Origin: an uncultured Bacteroidota bacterium
Lineage (GTDB): Bacteria > Bacteroidota > Bacteroidia > Chitinophagales > LD1
DNA: 38,816 bases
Reading direction: 5' to 3'
Assembly: GCA_937894725.1 (NCBI GenBank)
Contig: CALAYL010000007.1
Coordinates: 1-38,816 of the forward strand
Below, piece by piece: positions 34,370 through 38,816 of the stretch; positions within the stretch are counted from its first letter, which is position 1; each line of letters opens with the position of its first letter. The notes below the pieces were generated by a model. The model made no database searches and was not told the origin of the DNA. It saw only the letters and a list, made by a program, of their open reading frames with translations. The translations under genes and the position numbers were made by a program.

Positions 34370-34863
34370 GGAGCCGCTATCCATCGCTTGATTTTTTTGC
34401 CCATCTCGTCACTCAACCAATCTTCTGCTTCTGTTTTTTCATAGACCACTTTCCCTTTTTGATCTAATATAATATTGGTTGGAAACGTATGTATGCCAAG
34501 CTTTTCAAAAGGTATTGTGGTATTATAAAACAACACTTCGCTTCCACCAAATCGATTTGCCACACGCGTTTGTGCTACCACATCTTCATCCGAGATACAA
34601 AGTACATTTAAATCGCCCGAATAGATTTTGCTCAACTCACCCAAATCATCCATTTCACCCATACATGGACCACACCAACTCTTATAAAAATCGAGCAATA
34701 CTACCTTGCCTTTCAACACAGATATATCTATGCCTTTACCATTCAAATCGGTGAGCGACAACTTATCCAAACTTATCGCTGGTGGCACTCTATATTTGTA
34801 ATAAAGCCCCCCCCCTATCAATGCCAAAAAGAGTAAAAACAATATAGATAGCTTACTTATCAC
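34366..34863 (-). CDS. TlpA/ResA-like thioredoxin, membrane-anchored
   Basis: A 165-residue thioredoxin-fold protein tethered by an N-terminal helix (~5-20). The redox motif is W63-C64-G-P-C67. It probably reduces or isomerises disulfides of exported proteins. The start is GTG 34863, directly after the ppa TAA, so the genes are coupled. A G9 tract (plus-strand C run 34807-34815) encodes Gly17-19 in the anchor and could be slippage-prone. No other damage is seen. Confidence 0.88.
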   Translation of the reverse strand: MISKLSILFLLFLALIGGGLYYKYRVPPAISLDKLSLTDLNGKGIDISVLKGKVVLLDFYKSWCGPCMGEMDDLGELSKIYSGDLNVLCISDEDVVAQTRVANRFGGSEVLFYNTTIPFEKLGIHTFPTNIILDQKGKVVYEKTEAEDWLSDEMGKKIKRWIAAP

Positions 34864-35487
34864 TTAGTTTTGGTTGAATTTTGCAGTATAGTCTATTTGG
34901 CTTTTTTCAATAATTTCCTTTGCCTCTGCGGCACCATATATCGACTCTATTTCTACATTTTTTGATATATCGCCAGGTAGGTTTTTGTACGTCAAAAAAT
35001 AATGTTTCAGCCTATTGATAAGCCCTTCGGGCACTTGACTTATATCTTCCCATTTTTCATACACATCATCACCTTTGAGTATGCAGATAATTTTGTCATC
35101 GGCCTCACCATTATCTATCATTCTAAATCCACCTATAGGCACCACATCCACTAAGATGCCACTACGATCTATGACTCGTTCTGTAAAAACACAAACATCG
35201 AGCGGATCCCCATCGCCTACTATACCCTCTCTATTTGTTTTCTCCATACAATGCTGCGCTATCATATCACCACAATAAGTCTGCGGAAAAAAGCCATATA
35301 GTGCTGGTACGATATTTGAAAAACGCTGCGGTCTATCGACTTTCAAAAGTCCACTTCGTTTATCTATTTCATATTTGATAGTATCTGTGGGTACTATTTC
35401 TATAAATGCTACGCATTCAAGGGGTGCCTTATCGCCTAGCGATACCCCATGCCAAGGGTGCAATGTGTATTGATTTTTATGCATCAT
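34864..35487 (-). CDS. ppa: Inorganic pyrophosphatase, family I
   Basis: Hydrolyses pyrophosphate and so drives biosynthesis. The 207-residue enzyme carries the family I metal-binding signature DGDPLDVCVF, with YEIDKRSGLLKVDRP and NYGFFPQTYCG-like LYGFFPQTYCGD upstream. The start is ATG 35487 (a second ATG follows directly). Its TAA is followed immediately by the TlpA GTG. Confidence 0.93.
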   Translation of the reverse strand: MMHKNQYTLHPWHGVSLGDKAPLECVAFIEIVPTDTIKYEIDKRSGLLKVDRPQRFSNIVPALYGFFPQTYCGDMIAQHCMEKTNREGIVGDGDPLDVCVFTERVIDRSGILVDVVPIGGFRMIDNGEADDKIICILKGDDVYEKWEDISQVPEGLINRLKHYFLTYKNLPGDISKNVEIESIYGAAEAKEIIEKSQIDYTAKFNQN

Positions 35488-35502
35488 AAAATAATCTGTT
35501 TT

Positions 35503-36270
35503 TTACCAATCTCCTCCAGCTCCGCCTCCGCTAAAATCGCCTCCTCCAAAGCCTCCAAAACCTCCACCACCAGACGATGATCCGCCTCCGCCCCATCCGC
35601 CACCTATCCAAGGAGTATTGTCATAGTATCCTCTGCGGGTAATCTGAGTTTGCTGCGCCCTCTTAGACATCATATAGGCAAAAACAAAAATTAGGAATAC
35701 AATAAAAAGCACTGTAAACCATGATATAGGCTCAGGTTTGTCGCCCGAATTTGTGTTTACAAACTTACCTGCCAGTATGTCAAACATAGCATCTGTACTT
35801 TCGTCAAAGGCGCTGTAAGTATGTCCAGCTTTGAGGTTTGGTACCACGATATTATCGTAAATCTCTTTGCACCGTTGGCTATTGAGGCCATCTTCTACCC
35901 CATAGCCAGTAGCTATATAGCCCTTTCTGTCTTCTTTGGCAATGAGTATTACAACCCCATTGTGATTTTCTTTAGTTCCTACGCCCCATTTGTAGCCTAG
36001 CTGAGCTGCATACTCTTGTACGGGTGCTCCATCGAGCGACACTATTGTGACAATAGCGATTTGAGTTGAAGTAGAATCCGAATAAGCTACTAATTTCTGT
36101 TCGAGTTGTGCCACTTCATTGGGCTGTAGCATCCCTGCAAAGTCATTGACTAAGCGTGGTGGCGATGGCCTTTCGGGTATATTTTGACCATAGCTTGACA
36201 GCACTGACACCACTACAAAAAGTAATGTAAACAAGAGTGCTATGTTTTTTTTACCCTTCGCTAATCTCAT
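35503..36270 (-). CDS. TPM-domain protein with Gly-rich tail
   Basis: A 255-residue membrane protein. It has a signal peptide (~1-30), a TPM (YgcG-like) domain with the typical PPRLVNDFAGML start (~38-175), a membrane helix (WFTVLFIVFLIFVFAYMM, ~185-205), and a Gly/Ser-rich C-terminus (GGGSSSGGGGFGGFGGGDF in part). TPM domains have been linked to phosphatase activity and to photosystem repair; the role in Bacteroidota is unknown. It overlaps the upstream TPM gene by 20 bp. ATG 36270 is preferred to GTG 36273. Confidence 0.88.
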   Translation of the reverse strand: MRLAKGKKNIALLFTLLFVVVSVLSSYGQNIPERPSPPRLVNDFAGMLQPNEVAQLEQKLVAYSDSTSTQIAIVTIVSLDGAPVQEYAAQLGYKWGVGTKENHNGVVILIAKEDRKGYIATGYGVEDGLNSQRCKEIYDNIVVPNLKAGHTYSAFDESTDAMFDILAGKFVNTNSGDKPEPISWFTVLFIVFLIFVFAYMMSKRAQQTQITRRGYYDNTPWIGGGWGGGGSSSGGGGFGGFGGGDFSGGGAGGDW

Positions 36271-36688
36271 CACTTAGTTCATTTTTATCATCTCGCTCAA
36301 AGGGGAAATTTAGTTTCAATCGCTCGCCTACCTCCTTTACTGTATGAATAATTCCTTGCGTAAAATCTCCTTTCGAGAAATAATCTTTGAGTAAATCCAT
36401 TTCAGCTTGCCAAAAGGCATCGCCTACTTGATTATGAATCCCTTCATCGCCCCAGATAGCAAAGACCTTGCTTTCATAGGCTATATAAATGAGTACGCCA
36501 TTGCGATCTTTAGTTTTTTGCATTTCTTGTTTTGCAAACACAATTTTGGCTCTATCCACAGCAGATAATCCTGTAGTAGTTTTCTCGATGTGTACACGAA
36601 TCTCTCCGCTAGTACGCATCTCAGCATCCTTTATAGCAGCTACTATAGCCTTTTTTTCATGAGCAGTCAAAAATGATTTCTCAAACAT
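36251..36688 (-). CDS. Soluble TPM-domain protein
   Basis: A 145-residue cytoplasmic-looking TPM protein. It begins with a basic amphipathic stretch, then TSGEIRVHIEKT and a GDEGIHNQVGDAFWQ core like the second half of TPM domains. No signal peptide or membrane helix is seen. It is the middle gene of lemA-TPM-TPM, which recurs in Bacteroidota and suggests one pathway or complex. It starts 8 bp after lemA. Confidence 0.88.
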   Translation of the reverse strand: MFEKSFLTAHEKKAIVAAIKDAEMRTSGEIRVHIEKTTTGLSAVDRAKIVFAKQEMQKTKDRNGVLIYIAYESKVFAIWGDEGIHNQVGDAFWQAEMDLLKDYFSKGDFTQGIIHTVKEVGERLKLNFPFERDDKNELSDEISEG

Positions 36689-36696
36689 GATGATGC

Positions 36697-37263
36697 TTAG
36701 AGCTTAATTTTTTGTGCCTTTTCTGCTCCTGCTTCTGCTTTGAAATATCCTTTGGGTTGAAAACCAAACATCTTGGCCGTAATCAAACCAGGGAAGGTTT
36801 GAATAGACGTATTGTAGGCTCCAGCTAAATCATTAAACTTTTTGATTTGAAACGTGATACGATTTTCAATATCCGTGAGTTGGTTGCGCAAATCGGTGTA
36901 GCCTTGCACTGCCTTTAGGTCAGGATATTGCTCTACCGTTACGAGCAATCGAGATAAAGTAGATTGCGAGCGCTGATATTTATCTATTTCCTCTTGCGAA
37001 AGATTGGTAGGGTCGATCTTTACGCTTGTAGCCTCTGCACGTGCTTTTATTACTTTTTCGAGAGTTTCTTGTTCGTACTTGCCTGCGGCTTTCACTGTTT
37101 CTACGATATTGTCCACTAGATTAGCTCTACGCTGATATTCATTTTCTACATTCGACCATTGAGCTGTTACCGCTTCTCGGCTAGTGATCATGCCATTATA
37201 GCCACAACTATTCAGCGTGAGTGAAAATACGACAAGTAGGCTAAGTTTTAAGATTGATTTCAT
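36697..37263 (-). CDS. LemA-family lipoprotein
   Basis: A 188-residue LemA-fold protein: four-helix bundle with the landmarks WSNVENEYQRRANLVDNIVETVK (in two parts), EKVIKARAEA, QYPDLKAVQGYTDLRNQL and FPGLITAKMFGFQP. Its N-terminus is a lipobox signal peptide with Cys20 (LNSC), a Bacteroidota form. It is the first gene of the LemA-TPM-TPM operon. The function of the family is unresolved. Confidence 0.92.
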   Translation of the reverse strand: MKSILKLSLLVVFSLTLNSCGYNGMITSREAVTAQWSNVENEYQRRANLVDNIVETVKAAGKYEQETLEKVIKARAEATSVKIDPTNLSQEEIDKYQRSQSTLSRLLVTVEQYPDLKAVQGYTDLRNQLTDIENRITFQIKKFNDLAGAYNTSIQTFPGLITAKMFGFQPKGYFKAEAGAEKAQKIKL

Positions 37264-37390
37264 AGGGGTATTAATATTTTACATAAACGTAAAAAAAGAA
37301 AATGAGATATTTCGATTTTTAGAAAATTTAGGGAAGATGAGTCCTCCCAATATCTACTATAAAAGAAGTAAATTAGCGTAGCGATATTAA

Positions 37391-38344
37391 TTAAGCTTCT
37401 TCTATCTCAATATCGAATTGCACTAAGTCGATAAACTCGCGCACACGTTCTTCAATATCTTTGTGAGAAAGTTCTTTGAGCCTTTCGGTGCCAAATTTTT
37501 CTACGCAAAACGAAGCCATAGCTGAACCGTAGATAATAGCACGTTTCATATTTTCAAAAGAAATATCGCGTGTTTTATCTAAAAAACCGCAGAATCCACC
37601 AGCAAAGGTATCGCCTGCGCCTGTGGGGTCAAACACATCTTCGAGTGGCAATGCTGGAGCAAAAAAGACATTGTTTTCGTGAAATAACAATGCTCCATGT
37701 TCTCCTTTTTTGATAATCAAAAATTCTGGCCCCATAGTTAAAATCTTCTTAGCTGCTTTCACAAGGGAATGCTCTTTAGAAAGTTGACGCGCTTCAGCAT
37801 CATTGATGGTCAATACATCTACTTTTTTGATAGCTTCTAGGAGAGTATCCCATGCTATATCCATCCAAAAATTCATGGTATCCATCACTACGAGTTTAGG
37901 TCGTACGGGGATTTGCTCCATTACTTTGAGTTGCAACGCTGGATCAATATTGCCGAGCAAAAGAATATCGCTAGCCATATAGTCTGCAGGCACTACAGGG
38001 TTAAACTCTGCCAACACATTGAGGTCGGTAGCCAAAGTATCTCGCGAATTCATATCCATATGGTACTTGCCGCTCCAAAAAAACGATTTACCATCTTGCT
38101 TTATGTCTATACCTTGGGTATCTACCTTGCCTCGGATTTTATTTTTGCCCTCACTATTTTTCAATAGCTCGAGTTCATTCATATCAAAATCGCCTCCTAT
38201 CACGGATACGATATTTATCAATTTAGAAAAATAAGATGCCGACCAAGCGATATATGTAGCCGCTCCGCCTACTATTTTGTCTGTTTTTCCAAAGGGTGTT
38301 TCGATAGCATCAAAGGCTACAGTACCAACGGTAAGAATACTCAT
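37391..38344 (-). CDS. PfkB-family sugar kinase
   Basis: A 317-residue ribokinase-fold kinase. The conserved N-terminal GGAATYIAWS and the C-terminal PfkB signature 2 DPTGAGDTFAGGF (catalytic Asp in GAGD, ~240-252) are present. It phosphorylates a sugar or nucleoside that cannot be identified from the sequence. Start ATG 38344 (MSILTVG) is preferred over TTG 38362. It stands apart: 127 bp downstream on its strand comes lemA, and a tRNA-Asn gene diverges upstream. Confidence 0.9.
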   Translation of the reverse strand: MSILTVGTVAFDAIETPFGKTDKIVGGAATYIAWSASYFSKLINIVSVIGGDFDMNELELLKNSEGKNKIRGKVDTQGIDIKQDGKSFFWSGKYHMDMNSRDTLATDLNVLAEFNPVVPADYMASDILLLGNIDPALQLKVMEQIPVRPKLVVMDTMNFWMDIAWDTLLEAIKKVDVLTINDAEARQLSKEHSLVKAAKKILTMGPEFLIIKKGEHGALLFHENNVFFAPALPLEDVFDPTGAGDTFAGGFCGFLDKTRDISFENMKRAIIYGSAMASFCVEKFGTERLKELSHKDIEERVREFIDLVQFDIEIEEA

Positions 38345-38437
38345 GAAATTTTTTTTGCGCAAATATTGTGTATTTATTGTAAAAGTCCTATAATTGCGCT
38401 CTTAAATAATCAACACCAGATAGATTGTTTAATAAAT

Positions 38438-38514
38438 TCCTCCTTAGCTCAGCTGGTTAGAGCACATGACTGTTAATCATGGGGTCCTTGGTTCGAGCCC
38501 AAGAGGGGGAGCCA
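38438..38514 (+). tRNA. tRNA-Asn (anticodon GTT), CCA encoded
   Basis: Cloverleaf with acceptor TCCTCCT/AGGGGGA and discriminator G, followed by CCA (38512-38514). The anticodon loop is CTGTTAA in stem CATGA/TCATG (anticodon GTT), and the T arm contains GGTTCGAGCCC. tRNA-Gln in this window does not encode CCA, while this one does. Confidence 0.96.
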
Positions 38515-38515
38515 C

Positions 38516-38556
38516 AAAGGGCAAGTCGTTAGAAATAGCTTCTTGCCTTTTTTTAT
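38516..38556 (+). terminator. Intrinsic terminator of tRNA-Asn
   Basis: AAAGGGCAAG pairs with CTTGCCTTT across a 16-nt loop (6-bp GC-rich core plus a G-T pair and A-T extension) and is followed by a T-run to 38554. Confidence 0.8.
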
Positions 38557-38571
38557 TCCCTCCGAAACCGT

Positions 38572-38816
38572 TGATATTACGCACTCTGGCGCAAGAATGC
38601 GAGTAGGAAAGAATGGATGCTTTGGATGATGGAAAGAGCTGGAAAGAAAAACAGCAATAATCAATCCTTTCAATTTTGGCAACAAGACAATCATCCTATA
38701 GAATTAATGGATTCAATAGTGATGCAACAAAAATTAGATTATCTACATTACAATCCTGTAGAAGCGGGATTTGTAGAAAATCCACAAGAATTTGTATATA
38801 GCAGTGCTAAAGATTA
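38572..38816 (+). pseudogene. REP-associated (Y1/RAYT) transposase fragment, 5'-truncated
   Basis: The open frame runs off the right edge. It begins after stop TGA 38569-38571 and matches the C-terminal part of Y1 transposases: RKEWMLWMMERAGKKNSNN, FQFWQQDNHPIEL, KLDYLHYNPVEAGFV, YSSAKD. The N-terminal HUH domain is missing: upstream are three in-frame stops, the tRNA-Asn terminator and the tRNA. Only short starts remain (ATG 38617), so it cannot encode a working transposase. The frame loses homology around 38600, which marks the break point. It is the same family as the left-edge fragment. Confidence 0.75.

Noticed and set aside
1..38816. CRISPR arrays, prophage genes, conjugative genes or restriction systems
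   Set aside because: None was seen: no regularly spaced repeats, cas, phage structural, relaxase or methyltransferase motifs.

Overview
The window is an AT-rich, gene-dense stretch of a chromosome from a Bacteroidota bacterium. The evidence is a GldB-type gliding lipoprotein, a TonB-dependent receptor paired with a DUF4249 lipoprotein, two OmpA-like outer-membrane proteins, many SPaseII lipoproteins, several TAnnTTTG (-7) promoter boxes and the absence of clear Shine-Dalgarno sites. The lineage cannot be fixed further by eye. GldB and a 951-residue CarB without its allosteric domain fit an environmental (Flavobacteriia/Chitinophagia-like) member better than a gut Bacteroides.

Layout. 1-330: C-terminal part of a REP-associated (Y1/RAYT) transposase and a small REP-like hairpin. 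328-5401 (minus): carB, a tiny membrane peptide and typA. 5548-7497 (plus): an OmpA/thrombospondin-repeat protein, separated from prs (minus) by a strong two-way terminator. 8630-11793 (minus): the TonB receptor/DUF4249 pair. 11887-13742: a hipB-hipS-hipT toxin-antitoxin island bracketed by two nearly identical 78-79 bp direct repeats, with three operators spaced exactly 40 bp apart. 13911-15947 (minus): tRNA-Gln, accC and accB. 16060-25708: mostly housekeeping genes (radC, EVE protein, tyrS, pseudouridine synthase, MFS exporter, ruvC, LPG-synthase-like membrane protein, tadA) interleaved with envelope proteins. 25747-30378: a DEAD-box helicase, a DUF3089 hydrolase, rnhB and two tandem MORN-repeat proteins, each with a promoter box 4 nt before its ATG. 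30455-34369 (plus): flippase, gldB, a polytopic membrane protein and an exosortase-like protein. 34366-38344 (minus): TlpA-like thioredoxin, pyrophosphatase, two TPM proteins, LemA and a PfkB kinase. 38438-38816: tRNA-Asn with its terminator, then a second RAYT transposase fragment.

The core is ordinary housekeeping (pyrimidine, PRPP, fatty-acid, translation and recombination genes). The accessory interest lies in the repeat-flanked HipBST island, whose kinase carries TVT where described HipT proteins carry Ser-x-Ser; the RAYT remnants at both ends; the MORN pair with apparently leaderless transcripts; the exosortase-like locus; and a G9 tract in a TlpA-like gene.
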